DNA of 64,000 nucleotides from Candidatus Heimdallarchaeota archaeon. GTDB taxonomy: Archaea; Asgardarchaeota; Heimdallarchaeia; Heimdallarchaeales; Kariarchaeaceae. The stretch is from assembly GCA_021399405.1 (NCBI GenBank), contig JAAFKL010000090.1, positions 1-64,000 of the forward strand. The letters are read 5' to 3'. Of the stretch, positions 9,170 through 18,399 are shown piece after piece (within the stretch, counting starts at the first letter, position 1; each line of letters starts with the position of its first letter). Under the pieces are notes generated by a model. It was not told where the DNA came from and ran no database searches. It saw nothing but the letters and a program-made list of their open reading frames with translations. The position numbers and the translations under genes are program-made.

Positions 9170-10162
9170 TTGGAAAATGTAAATGTTTACAAATTATTTC
9201 TTCCATCACAAAAATCAATGATAGTTACTGTTTCTGGTACACTATTTTTGATTTTAACTGCTGGATTTGTCGGTATCTATTATGATAATCAACAGATTTC
9301 TGACCCGGGAGAGGTTATAAAAATCACTGGTAATTATGATCTTTTACAACAAACCGCATTCTATTCATGGCCTGGGGATGGTACTGAAAGTAATCCTATA
9401 ATAATTGATAGTTTACATATTTATGGAATTACAATTTCAGAGACTAATTTACATTTTGTATTGAGGAATAATAGGGTGACAGGGATTAATATTCTAAATG
9501 GGGAATGGAAAGGTGGAATAGTATTAAACAATGTCATTAATGGTCTTTTAATCGATAATGAAATTATCCACTACAAGAAAAATGTGAATCATCTTTCAGA
9601 CATGACATCTGGAATATTAATAATTGAAAGTAGATCGATTATAGCTCGTAATAATTATGTTAACTACTATCCCCAAGGCATTTCAATCAGAAACAGCGAA
9701 AATATGATTTTCTCAGATAACGCTGTATCAAATGGTATTAACGGGGTTTCATTAATTAAATCGGATAATATATTATTCAAAGATGGGTTGATCGAGAATA
9801 ATTTACTGAATGGGATTATAGTCGAATCAAGTAATGGTAATATTTTCGGTGGTAATACATTCAAAGATAATGGTCAGTATTCAGTTATCTTAAGTCATGG
9901 CACCAAAAACAATGTTGTTACACGAAATAATATGTATGGAGAAAATTTACAAGAAAAGAGCCAAGCATCTGATTCAGGTTTTGCAAATGAATTTTTATCC
10001 AATTACTGGTCCGATTTTGATAACACCGATTTGAATGCGGATGGATTTGCTGATTATGGATATTGGATAAGTGGAACATCTGATAACAAAGATCCGTTCC
10101 CATCAGCCACCCGAATCAAACTTTCGTTTGATTTCTTTAACAATTTGGGGGTATCACCATGA
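9170..10162 (+). CDS. Membrane-anchored right-handed parallel beta-helix protein (NosD-like)
   Basis: 330 residues: a short cytoplasmic N-terminus, one transmembrane or signal-anchor segment near residues 18-36, then an extracellular solenoid with repeating NN-I-x-x-N patterns (LRNNRVTGINIL, LNNVINGLLIDN, ARNNYVNYYPQGI, FGGNTFKDNGQYSVIL). The C-terminal part with NYWSDFDNTDLNADGFADYGY is the ending typical of archaeal NosD-like surface proteins with calcium-type Asp-rich loops. The start is a TTG, decided by the AAGGTGA at 9156-9162 seven bases before it. Its last four bases overlap the next gene (ATGA), so the two are translationally coupled. Confidence 0.82.
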   Translation: MENVNVYKLFLPSQKSMIVTVSGTLFLILTAGFVGIYYDNQQISDPGEVIKITGNYDLLQQTAFYSWPGDGTESNPIIIDSLHIYGITISETNLHFVLRNNRVTGINILNGEWKGGIVLNNVINGLLIDNEIIHYKKNVNHLSDMTSGILIIESRSIIARNNYVNYYPQGISIRNSENMIFSDNAVSNGINGVSLIKSDNILFKDGLIENNLLNGIIVESSNGNIFGGNTFKDNGQYSVILSHGTKNNVVTRNNMYGENLQEKSQASDSGFANEFLSNYWSDFDNTDLNADGFADYGYWISGTSDNKDPFPSATRIKLSFDFFNNLGVSP

Positions 10163-10728
10163 GAACTCAGTCGGTTCCAGATGATGAAGTTTTGTATCCA
10201 AAATCTTCTTCACATAGAGGTGATGAAAGGAATGATTTAACGAAGCCAACAGTGGAAATTGATGGTGTTGTTAAAGAACCTACAGAATTTAATGGAATGT
10301 CGGTTGATGCACTCAAAGGAAAGACCCTTGATATTTATTATTACCTAGTGAAAAATCCAGGCTATCATGGTGTAAGAGATGTACAAAGAACACTCCAGTA
10401 TTCATCTCCGAGCCTTGCAGCCTATCACTTGAATCGATTGCTGGAAGCAAAGGTTGTTCTGAGAAATGATGCAGGACAATATGCTGTAATCTCTGAAAGT
10501 GATAAATTGGGGACATTAGAGGAATATGTGAAAATTGTAAAATTCTGGATACCAAAAACTGCAATTTATGCATTATTCTTACTCGTTCTCGGTGTAGGGG
10601 GCATTATATTTGTCGTAATTGATGCACCAGTTACATCATGGGCAGTTCTATACATTCCATCAACATTTGCATTAGCAATCATGTTCATTCGTGATGGGCT
10701 CAAATTGAGTGAGAAATTAACAGCGTAA
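10159..10728 (+). CDS. Membrane-bound winged-helix DNA-binding protein
   Basis: 189 residues. Residues ~50-115 form a winged helix (ALKGKTLDIYYYLVKNPGY, recognition-helix region SSPSLAAYHLNRLLEAKVV, then the wing ending YAVI). Two transmembrane helices follow near 132-153 and 160-176, so the DNA-binding domain faces the cytoplasm from a membrane anchor. It overlaps the beta-helix surface protein gene by four bases, which suggests the pair acts as an outside protein plus a membrane-tethered regulator; that link is inference. Confidence 0.8.
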   Translation: MRTQSVPDDEVLYPKSSSHRGDERNDLTKPTVEIDGVVKEPTEFNGMSVDALKGKTLDIYYYLVKNPGYHGVRDVQRTLQYSSPSLAAYHLNRLLEAKVVLRNDAGQYAVISESDKLGTLEEYVKIVKFWIPKTAIYALFLLVLGVGGIIFVVIDAPVTSWAVLYIPSTFALAIMFIRDGLKLSEKLTA

Positions 10729-10876
10729 CTGTGGAAATAATCTCTTTTGTTGATTCAATTCTATTTTATCATTATCCAAACATAGTGTTCAACTTTTTGA
10801 ACAGCCTGTTCAAAGGTCTTTCTTTATCACAATTTGAGTATTAGTAAAATATGTTACTTCATAAGGTAGGAATATC

Positions 10877-11230
10877 ATGTTAAGTGTTGAAGCTAAGGAA
10901 AAGAATTATTTGGAAGATATTAAAGACTACTTCATTTCAAGTGGTTATGATGTAGGGTCACCAAGTGGACGAGGAGTCTATGCGGAGTTTATTCTTAAAA
11001 AAGGGAAAACAAAACGAGATCCAGTAGAAGTTATTGATGTAAAAACAGATCCTGTGGGAATTCGAATCTCTCAACTTACTAATGAGAAGCGATATATATT
11101 CAAGATTGGGTCAATATTCTATACAATGAGAGGTAAAACTTTGGAGAAGTCTTTAGTTCGCACCCTGATATATGTTGATAAGATAATTGAAAAAAGCAAA
11201 AGAATTAATGTTAATTCAAGTTGGTATTAG
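10877..11230 (+). CDS. Hypothetical protein, 117 residues
   Basis: Not recognised. Basic, soluble, alpha/beta in appearance: an N-terminal helix (AKEKNYLEDIKDYFISSGYDV), then strands around EFILKKGK and PVEVIDVKT, and a C-terminal helix. No Cys and no signal peptide. The ATG at 10877 is preceded by a GGTAGG stretch. It stands alone between the winged-helix gene and a transporter, all rightward. Confidence 0.6.
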   Translation: MLSVEAKEKNYLEDIKDYFISSGYDVGSPSGRGVYAEFILKKGKTKRDPVEVIDVKTDPVGIRISQLTNEKRYIFKIGSIFYTMRGKTLEKSLVRTLIYVDKIIEKSKRINVNSSWY

Positions 11231-11284
11231 TAATAACTGATTGTAAATACAAAAATTCAAATTGGCCTTCATAATAACTAAACT

Positions 11285-12160
11285 GTGGCAGTAAGCTTAG
11301 TTGTGGTATTTAGTTTATCAGCTGCATTGACTTGGGGGATTAGTGATTTTAGTGGGGGCGTAGCCTCCAAAAAATTAAATGTTCTCTATGTATTAACATT
11401 ATCACAAATCATAGGGCTCTTATCATTGTTAATTATTATCGGGGTCACTCACGAAACTTATGAGCGTATTAATCTAATCTGGCCAATACTAGGTGGTCTA
11501 TTTGGTGGAATTGGTCTTATTTCACTATACAGAGGACTTGCAGTCGGAAAGATGAGTATAGTCGCTCCCGTATCTGCGATGATATCCACAAGTATTCCAA
11601 TTATATATTCTATCTTTACAGAAGGCTTACCAGAGAAAATCCAAATTCTTGGGTTTATCACCGCGATTGTTGCAATAATTTTGTTCTCTTTAAATTCAAA
11701 GGAGTCATTCGATGCTGATGTCCCAGATTTTGGTGAGCATACGAACTTAATTTACGGAGTATCGGCTGGAGTTGGTTTTGGACTCTTTTTCATTTTGCTA
11801 GATCAATTTGAAACGGGATCAGTATATTGGCCATTGTCTATGCTAAGAATTTCATCTATCATTGTCTTTATTATTATCATCTTGATGACTAAACCTCAAA
11901 TCAGGGTTAAACAATCAAAAATTCATCCATCGAAAATTTGGATAACAATTATTATAGCGGGTATTGGAGATACTTTAGGCAATATTTTCTTTACTTTTGG
12001 TGTCCAAAGGGGACGATTAGATATTGCTGCAGTAATCTCCTCTCTCTTTCCCTTAACCACAATTTTCCTCGCGTGGGTTTTTTATCAAGAATCAATCCTT
12101 CGACATCAAAAAATCGGGATCATTTTGGCTCTTGGGTCTGTTGTCTTATTTTCAATATAA
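11285..12160 (+). CDS. EamA/DMT-family membrane transporter
   Basis: 291 residues with about ten hydrophobic helices in two similar halves, as expected for the drug/metabolite transporter superfamily. Family marks are ALTWGISDFSGGVASKKL in helix 1, SLYRGLAVGKMSIVAPVSAM at the end of the first half, and FTFGVQRGRLDIAAVISSL plus FPLTTIFLAWVFYQES in the second. Start is GTG at 11285; no strong ribosome binding site, probably leaderless. Substrate unknown (metabolite, amino acid or drug export are usual). Confidence 0.88.
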   Translation: MAVSLVVVFSLSAALTWGISDFSGGVASKKLNVLYVLTLSQIIGLLSLLIIIGVTHETYERINLIWPILGGLFGGIGLISLYRGLAVGKMSIVAPVSAMISTSIPIIYSIFTEGLPEKIQILGFITAIVAIILFSLNSKESFDADVPDFGEHTNLIYGVSAGVGFGLFFILLDQFETGSVYWPLSMLRISSIIVFIIIILMTKPQIRVKQSKIHPSKIWITIIIAGIGDTLGNIFFTFGVQRGRLDIAAVISSLFPLTTIFLAWVFYQESILRHQKIGIILALGSVVLFSI

Positions 12161-12234
12161 TTCTATCCCAAATATCAAGGTTTACCAATTAGAAAACGAC
12201 AGAAATAAAATCCATTTAGTATTACCTCATACTT

Positions 12235-13677
12235 ATGGATCAAAAAGATCTTCTCTCAATTAACGATTCAACCAATAAAAACTTGATAGATAAATACGTT
12301 CAGGTACTCGGGATAGAAGACGAGAAGGTTCAGTTACTTTATGAGGTATTAGATACAATCCGCACTATATTAGAAAGAAATAACATTCATGAGAAATCAA
12401 TGGAGTGGGATGAGATTGGAGCTAAACTTGTTAATGGTAAGGTCGAGCTACCATCCTCCTTCATCAAGATTTTGAACGAATTAACTCGAGAAAATGAAAT
12501 TGTAAGGATGTTTTTGCCAGAAAAGATGGGGGGGTTTGGTTTTACGAACCTATTCGCAGGACCCATAATTGAGCTTATTTCACGATATGATTTTTCATTA
12601 CGAATAATGTCTATGAGTGCAGTTGGAATTTCACACCTTCTACTGAGATATTATAAACCAAATTTTGATTCTATTTTAGAAGGATTTGCTAATGGTAGCA
12701 ATTTGGGTTATGTATCATTCACTGAACCTCAAGCTGGATCAAATTTAAAAAATCTCAAAGCAACTTCAGTATTGGATGGAGATGAATACATACTAAATGG
12801 TACAAAAATTTATGTTAGTAATGGGGGATATGCTAATACTGGACTATTTCTGTGCAATAATGTAGTGAACGGAAAGGTAGAAGGGACCAATGTATTCATC
12901 GTTGAAGGGAGAGAAAATATTACCACTCTGCGACTGGAGAAGAAATCTGGCATTCGAATAAACCCAACGGCACAATTACTATATGAAGATGTAAGGGTTC
13001 CCAAAGAAAATTTAGTTGGAGAGTTAGGTCAGGGATATAGTAAGGTATTAGAAAGATTACTTGGAATGCGTGCTGCAGTTGCTTTTCAAGCATTAGGGGC
13101 AGTGAAAAGATCATTCAAACTTGTTAATAATTATGCAAACACAAGAGAACAATTTGGCAAGCCAATTATCTCTTTTGACGATGTTTCTCGAAAGCTATAT
13201 TCGATAAGAGATCAGATTCCTAGACTAGAGCACTATGCCTACTTGAGCGCTTATGCACTTGATTTGAATAATTATAGAGAAACAGGAGATATTCTAGATA
13301 CATCAATAATTTCTAAACCAAATTTCGTTATGCACTCGATTCCAGAAGGTGTAAAGGCAGGATTAACTCCGTATTTTGTAAGTACAGCAAAATTGTATTG
13401 TGCGGAGACTTCAAACACTTTGATGTATGATGCAAGTCAAATTTTTGGTGGTTTAGGATTTATTTCTGAAAATGAAATAAACAAAATTACTCGAGATATT
13501 AGGGTGTTATCCATATATGATGGAACGTCAGAGATTCATAATTGGATTATTTCAAGATCTCAAAAATTGATAGAAGAAATCCCTGATTTTCAAAGACCTT
13601 ATCGAACATTTGATGATGAGACTGTGTATGATCGGATGTTGTTTGCAAGATTTCCAAAATTGAAAACTATGATTTAG
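12235..13677 (+). CDS. Acyl-CoA dehydrogenase family flavoprotein
   Basis: 480 residues, full-length acyl-CoA dehydrogenase. An N-terminal helical domain is followed by the beta domain with YVSFTEPQAGSNLKNLKA and LNGTKIYVSNG, then the C-terminal helical domain with NTREQFGKPI and FGGLGFISENEINKITRDIR leading to IYDGTSEIHNW. The family oxidises acyl-CoA at C2-C3 using FAD. In medium-chain enzymes the catalytic Glu lies in IYEGT; here that position is Asp, so the base may be weaker or placed elsewhere. The C-terminal extension resembles larger family members. No ETF or other beta-oxidation gene lies nearby. Confidence 0.92.
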   Translation: MDQKDLLSINDSTNKNLIDKYVQVLGIEDEKVQLLYEVLDTIRTILERNNIHEKSMEWDEIGAKLVNGKVELPSSFIKILNELTRENEIVRMFLPEKMGGFGFTNLFAGPIIELISRYDFSLRIMSMSAVGISHLLLRYYKPNFDSILEGFANGSNLGYVSFTEPQAGSNLKNLKATSVLDGDEYILNGTKIYVSNGGYANTGLFLCNNVVNGKVEGTNVFIVEGRENITTLRLEKKSGIRINPTAQLLYEDVRVPKENLVGELGQGYSKVLERLLGMRAAVAFQALGAVKRSFKLVNNYANTREQFGKPIISFDDVSRKLYSIRDQIPRLEHYAYLSAYALDLNNYRETGDILDTSIISKPNFVMHSIPEGVKAGLTPYFVSTAKLYCAETSNTLMYDASQIFGGLGFISENEINKITRDIRVLSIYDGTSEIHNWIISRSQKLIEEIPDFQRPYRTFDDETVYDRMLFARFPKLKTMI

Positions 13678-13694
13678 ATATCCATAATGTAAAT

Positions 13695-16600
13695 CTAATT
13701 ATTTCTAAATAATCCTTTTGTTTTTTTAGTGCTAATGTGTTGGGCAATTAAGATTGTTGCTATCGTAATGCTAGAGGTATAGGCAATAATAAGGCCACTT
13801 AATTTGATCCATGGAAAATTCATTTCAAATGCAGGAATTACAGAAGCCACAGAATCGATCAAGATATAGTTGAATATCCTTGCGACAAAAATACTCGACA
13901 ACATGGCTAAGAGGACCGTATAAATTGCTATGAGTGTTAATTCGAGAAATATGATTCTAGATTTCTGTTTCTTGGTCGCCCCTAAAGATCGATATATCTC
14001 AAATTCTCGCTCTCTTGTTGAATTAATCAAGAAGCTATAATACACAGAAATCAATATTGCGATAAGAAAAGAGTACACAAGAAGAATATCAGTCATCATC
14101 GCAAGTAATTCACTCTCAATCTGTACCAAGTCATTGCCATCATCAATATCAGAGAATATAGTCCTTTGTGCCTCTTCATGAGAGTAGATTTTGATATTTT
14201 GTTCGGATCCTAAAACCGATCTTAGATTATTAGTAATCTTTTGTAGGTCATAATCTGGATCTGTTTTGAGGTATACTCGCTTGTCGAATACTGAGCTTGT
14301 AACAAATGAAATGTAATCTACTGTGAACAACGAACCCACCACATAGTTCTTCTTCACTTCTTGTAAGTCTTGTTCAATGAAATTTGGGTACAATGAGAAA
14401 AATGCAGTTGCGATCATTGTTAGCTCAAATCTTCCCTTAAACCCAAATTTAAATTGTAATGGACGATTTTTTTCTAAATCAAATCTCTCTTTGGTGCTTA
14501 AATCTACTGCAACATTTCCAGCCTCATCTAAGTCTTCGATGATATTTTGGAGGCCATCTTCTGAGTAATTGTCTGACCAATATGCTGTTTCCTTGAAACT
14601 CGTAGTGTTGATTCCTAAGAAATAGAAAGGGATATTTTCCTCGTATTTTTGTTTCTCAGTGAGTTCATAACTTTGTAATTTATATTCGAAAAATATCATT
14701 TCAGTTACTGAAGTCACTCCCTCAATCTTTAATTGAGTCATTAATTCCTTATTATTAATGTTAATATCATCTATCAAGATATCAGCTCCATTGAGATATT
14801 TTCCCCTTTCAACTTCATTTTGATGAATTGAAAATTGCACTACCAGAACAGAGGAGGAGATCATAATACTAGTAAATATAACTACAATCAAATGTTTAAC
14901 AAAATGTTTTTGTCGAGTTAAACTCTTAATTGAAATAATTAATAGATCACTATTAATCAATGGCAATATTCTTTGAATTGATTTGCCGAATTGACTAGCT
15001 AATAATGCAGGTAATCCTATCAAAATTGCTACAAATAATATTAAATCCAATCGCTGTAGTAGGTCTTGATTATTAGTGATTCCTGTTATTTTTTCCAGGT
15101 TGTCAGTAATTCTCACTAACCAGTATATAGTTGAAATTATAATGCCGATTAAAACCCAAAAATCTTTGTTAAATTTGTTAAGTTCGGTGTTTTCTGAAAT
15201 TCTGCTTTGGGAGTAGAATTTTCTGATTTCGATCAATTTGCTTAGGTTAAAATTAAATACAATTGTCAATGCAATAAGTGGTAATCTCCAGTATAATGAT
15301 GTGGGGATAATGAGATTTGTAGATTCAACGAATACTTGGGAGACGGAAAATGAATTTAATGAAATATTTGATAACGGTAAGGAAATTAAAAATCCCATGA
15401 TGGACCCTGACAATGATATGATTATTCCTTCTACAAGAATTAATAATCTAAGTTGAAATAATGCCGCTCCTCGGGTACTCATATTTCTCCAATTTCGTTC
15501 ATAACTTTTTTTCGATAAGATTTGTGAAAAATAGAATAGATAAACTGATAAGAGTAGTAGAGGTAATGCAGTGAGTAAATATATGTAATTTAATGCAGAC
15601 ACATTTTGCCAATATGACGCATATCTATCATGCAATGGTGAAAACACCTGCACAGGTGTCTGATCACCTAATTTTCTGAAAATATCGACAAGATCTACAT
15701 TTATTTTGACTCCAATTTGATTATTAATTTCATCTAAAGAATTGATAAAATCATTTGGAGATTTTTGTTCTAATATTGGTATTGTTGTGAAAATCACAGA
15801 TTCAAGACCCAATTCTCCCCAAATGCGATCTTCCAAATTATTTACAAATGTGATTTTTTGCAACTTATTGAATAGATTAGCAGAATGATTTACTGGAACA
15901 AACATGCTCCCAACAGAGAATGACCCAGGTAACTCAATTTCATTTTCCTCAATATATCGTATATCTAAGTAGGATAATTGCCAGTATTGATCTACTGAAT
16001 GTGTTATATTGACGAACTGATCCACAAAATCCTCAACTGGGAATTTCAATGGTGAATCTGTTAATATTTTAAATTCAGATTGATTGTTTTTTCCTGGTGA
16101 TATGAATTCATCTGGGGCATACGATTTGGGTGGGATCGCCTCCCCGGTGACCCCTCTATCGATTCCTAAATTTCCTGCACTTAATGAAACCGGAAGGACT
16201 AAAAGTGACTCAGTTGCATTAAATTCTAAATCTGGAAAAGTAGGGAGCATGGACAACAATTTGTAACTTTCAAAGGTCCATTGCTGAGTGGTTATTGTGA
16301 CAAAATCAATCCATCTCTCGAATATATCGAAATTGTATCTTTCTCCCATTATTATTTTGAAAGATAAAATTTCATATGTGTAGGTTTGTAATATTTTGAA
16401 ATCTCTATCTGTAATCCAGTCATCGTAATTTTCATCGAAATATTCTTTCCAATTTTGAAAGGTTTCTAATGAAACATCACTCACTTGTACTCGAACAGCA
16501 CTAGTGTCACTATTAGTCAAAAACGAATTAAGAGATGATTGTTGTTGATTTGTATAGACAATAGAAATTTGTGAAATGATGATCGAAGGAATAAGAATTG

Positions 16601-16904
16601 CAATAATGGCAAGCATAATGCTTCTTCTGTTGATCCTCATATATGATTTTGTTAAATCGATAAAATCTTTAAAATCAGGTTTGAATCTTTTGTTTAGTAT
16701 ATTTCTTTTTAATTTCCGATTGGTTAATCTCAAATTTACCTGTTGCTTTGTGATTAAAATTATGGTGAGAAGGAGAAGTGATAGTGTGGTTCGTAAAAAT
16801 AGCTTGTCAAGTGTAATAAGATAAAAGAAAAACGAATTGATGGCAATTATAACAAAATAGTAGGACCAAGGTTTCTCAGTCATATTTTCATATCTCGTGC
16901 TCAC
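13695..16904 (-). CDS. Very large FtsX-type ABC transporter permease
   Basis: 1069 residues. Membrane segments near the N-terminus (two in residues 14-52, then one near 97-112) are followed by a ~340-residue extracellular domain, a first FtsX-like four-helix region (~440-560, and a pair near 585-645), another outside domain (~700-900), and a final FtsX membrane domain (LVYSFLIAILISVYYSFLIN, then SLGATKKQKSRIIFLE, the coupling segment, and two last helices). This is the duplicated MacB/LolC-like layout. No ATPase gene is adjacent, so the partner is encoded elsewhere. Start is GTG at 16904 or ATG at 16883. Confidence 0.85.
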   Translation of the reverse strand: MSTRYENMTEKPWSYYFVIIAINSFFFYLITLDKLFLRTTLSLLLLTIILITKQQVNLRLTNRKLKRNILNKRFKPDFKDFIDLTKSYMRINRRSIMLAIIAILIPSIIISQISIVYTNQQQSSLNSFLTNSDTSAVRVQVSDVSLETFQNWKEYFDENYDDWITDRDFKILQTYTYEILSFKIIMGERYNFDIFERWIDFVTITTQQWTFESYKLLSMLPTFPDLEFNATESLLVLPVSLSAGNLGIDRGVTGEAIPPKSYAPDEFISPGKNNQSEFKILTDSPLKFPVEDFVDQFVNITHSVDQYWQLSYLDIRYIEENEIELPGSFSVGSMFVPVNHSANLFNKLQKITFVNNLEDRIWGELGLESVIFTTIPILEQKSPNDFINSLDEINNQIGVKINVDLVDIFRKLGDQTPVQVFSPLHDRYASYWQNVSALNYIYLLTALPLLLLSVYLFYFSQILSKKSYERNWRNMSTRGAALFQLRLLILVEGIIISLSGSIMGFLISLPLSNISLNSFSVSQVFVESTNLIIPTSLYWRLPLIALTIVFNFNLSKLIEIRKFYSQSRISENTELNKFNKDFWVLIGIIISTIYWLVRITDNLEKITGITNNQDLLQRLDLILFVAILIGLPALLASQFGKSIQRILPLINSDLLIISIKSLTRQKHFVKHLIVVIFTSIMISSSVLVVQFSIHQNEVERGKYLNGADILIDDININNKELMTQLKIEGVTSVTEMIFFEYKLQSYELTEKQKYEENIPFYFLGINTTSFKETAYWSDNYSEDGLQNIIEDLDEAGNVAVDLSTKERFDLEKNRPLQFKFGFKGRFELTMIATAFFSLYPNFIEQDLQEVKKNYVVGSLFTVDYISFVTSSVFDKRVYLKTDPDYDLQKITNNLRSVLGSEQNIKIYSHEEAQRTIFSDIDDGNDLVQIESELLAMMTDILLVYSFLIAILISVYYSFLINSTREREFEIYRSLGATKKQKSRIIFLELTLIAIYTVLLAMLSSIFVARIFNYILIDSVASVIPAFEMNFPWIKLSGLIIAYTSSITIATILIAQHISTKKTKGLFRNN

Positions 16905-17019
16905 ACATACTTACATTAAATTTTCTAGGCTAAAAAATTCTTTGCATTTTAGAATTTTCAAACGATTGATCATAATATGTATAGTATTTCCCTGATGATA
17001 AATCGGCTGGATCGATTTC

Positions 17020-17382
17020 ATAATTTTATGGTCTATGTTAGAGGCTCATAGTTTCCAATCGTACATGATCTAACCGTTAATTCCTCTTTACTAATGGTTT
17101 TTCACGTTCCGCAAACACTATCTGGTGTCGCCACGACTTCTTGCGAAGCTAATAGTATTCTCGACTTATTTTTATCAAATAAATCCGTGCTTTTGGCATC
17201 TTTCCCTCTTTCGATGGTTCGAAAAATGAGATCAATAAGATGTGTTACCGTGATTTTTATTCACCGCTTGATCACTGGAAACGGCGTTACTGTCCAACAG
17301 ATTGTTAGACGGAATAGAACTTCCTCAGGTATTATTTTTATTAAATGCCGTCATAGTTTTCGGTTTCGCAAAACCTAGTTCT
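17020..17382 (-). ncRNA. Probable structured RNA with its own promoter; possibly RNase P RNA
   Basis: The gap holds no credible protein gene but is visibly richer in G and C than its flanks. Read leftward it has a strong TATA box (17404-17413), then many local helices: GUCUAACA/UGUUGGAC around AUC (~17292-17312), a P3-like GG-x-AUU/AAU-x-CC helix, UUCGA/UCGAA around ACCA. Three stretches resemble RNase P RNA blocks in the right order: UGAGGAAGUUC (17319-17329, like CR-I UGAGGAAAGUCC), GAGGGAAAGAUGCC followed by AAAAGCAC (17187-17208, like CR-II/III), and UUAGAUCAUGUAC with UUGGAAAC (17050-17076, like CR-IV/V). The canonical ACAGAA and P4 partner are not clear. Existence of an RNA is more certain than its identity; ends are approximate. 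Confidence 0.42.
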
Positions 17383-17403
17383 CTACTGAACGTTATTCAC
17401 TTG

Positions 17404-17415
17404 AATATTTAAAGG
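17404..17415 (-). promoter_or_regulatory. BRE/TATA promoter for the 17020-17382 RNA
   Basis: Read leftward the bases are CC-TTTAAATATT, a good archaeal TATA box with a BRE-like upstream edge. Transcription would start near 17382, where the helix-rich stretch begins. No open frame starts there on the minus strand, so the promoter points to an RNA gene. Confidence 0.55.
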
Positions 17416-17495
17416 ACTGAGTCTGATTCTTTGTCAATTAATTTAACCGTTACATCATGCAATCTATTAAGAATTATAATTTAATTTAGAAAATC

Positions 17496-18389
17496 ATGAC
17501 GAATAATATCACTCCAATTCTAATTACAGGTGCTGATACAGGAATTGGCAGATTAACTGCAGAAAAACTTGCCCAAGAAGGATATACTGTTTACGCGGGG
17601 TGTTATCAGGATACATCAATCAATGAATTAAATGATGTTCAAAATATAATAGCGGTAAAATTAGATGTTACTAATCAAGATGACATAGATAATTTAGTCA
17701 AATGGATTGAAGAGAAAGGAAATGGATTGTATGGGTTGGTTAATAATGCTGGAATTGGTGATATTTGGCCATTGATAGAGAGCTCAGAGAAGGAATTTCA
17801 TAGAGTATTGAATATTAATCTGTATGGGGTTTTCCGTGTTACCAATGCTGTGATGCCATTTTTAGTTAAATCGAAGGGAAGGATTTTGTCAATGGGATCA
17901 TTATCTGGAACAATTCCAACTAAGTTTATTGGGCCGTATTCTGTCTCTAAATTTGGTGTTGAAGCGTATGCTGACGTGTTGCATTTTGAAACAAGAAAAT
18001 TTGGAATCCACTCAATTACAATTAAGCCAGGTAATTTCAAAACTGATATAACAAAGGCTAATGCTCCACTTTTGAAATCAAGAAAAGACAGATTTGAGCA
18101 ATCTGATTACAAAGAAGAATTGGGTGGGCTTTACGATAATCTCGACAATCCAGATTTTCTTGATAGAGTTCAATATGAAAAACCATATGAAGTTGTTGAG
18201 ACAATAATTGAAGCACTATTTACTCCAAAACCTAAGCTAAAGTATTTAGTAACTACTAAAGATGAAACAGAGTCAGCTATTGGTTGGATGTTTAGAGTAA
18301 TTGCCCAACTTAATCAGAATCATCCACATGGAATAACCAATGAGAAATTACATGATATATTAGATCAACAATTGGCAAAATTTGTGTAA
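17496..18389 (+). CDS. Short-chain dehydrogenase/reductase (SDR)
   Basis: 297 residues, classical SDR. TGADTGIG near residue 10 binds the nucleotide, NNAGIGDIWP follows at ~87, the catalytic Ser is in MGSLSG, and the active-site Tyr-Lys pair is in YSVSK. The type resembles 11-beta/17-beta hydroxysteroid dehydrogenase-like SDRs, with a long C-terminal part (LKYLVTTKDETESAIGWMFR) after the core. ATG start. Convergent with the VOC gene that follows, 10 bases apart. Substrate unknown. Confidence 0.9.
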   Translation: MTNNITPILITGADTGIGRLTAEKLAQEGYTVYAGCYQDTSINELNDVQNIIAVKLDVTNQDDIDNLVKWIEEKGNGLYGLVNNAGIGDIWPLIESSEKEFHRVLNINLYGVFRVTNAVMPFLVKSKGRILSMGSLSGTIPTKFIGPYSVSKFGVEAYADVLHFETRKFGIHSITIKPGNFKTDITKANAPLLKSRKDRFEQSDYKEELGGLYDNLDNPDFLDRVQYEKPYEVVETIIEALFTPKPKLKYLVTTKDETESAIGWMFRVIAQLNQNHPHGITNEKLHDILDQQLAKFV

Positions 18390-18399
18390 GATTGAATAA

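Noticed and set aside
17094..17378. 94-codon rightward frame in the 16905-17495 gap
   Set aside because: Composition unlike the other genes (many Ser, Arg, Val, Cys without pattern), no ribosome binding site or TATA in the right place, and it lies over the proposed minus-strand RNA.
17041..17382. SRP RNA as identity of the minus-strand RNA
   Set aside because: No helix 8 signature with GGAAGG...AGCAG and no GNAR loop in the expected place; RNase P-like blocks fit better, though not fully.
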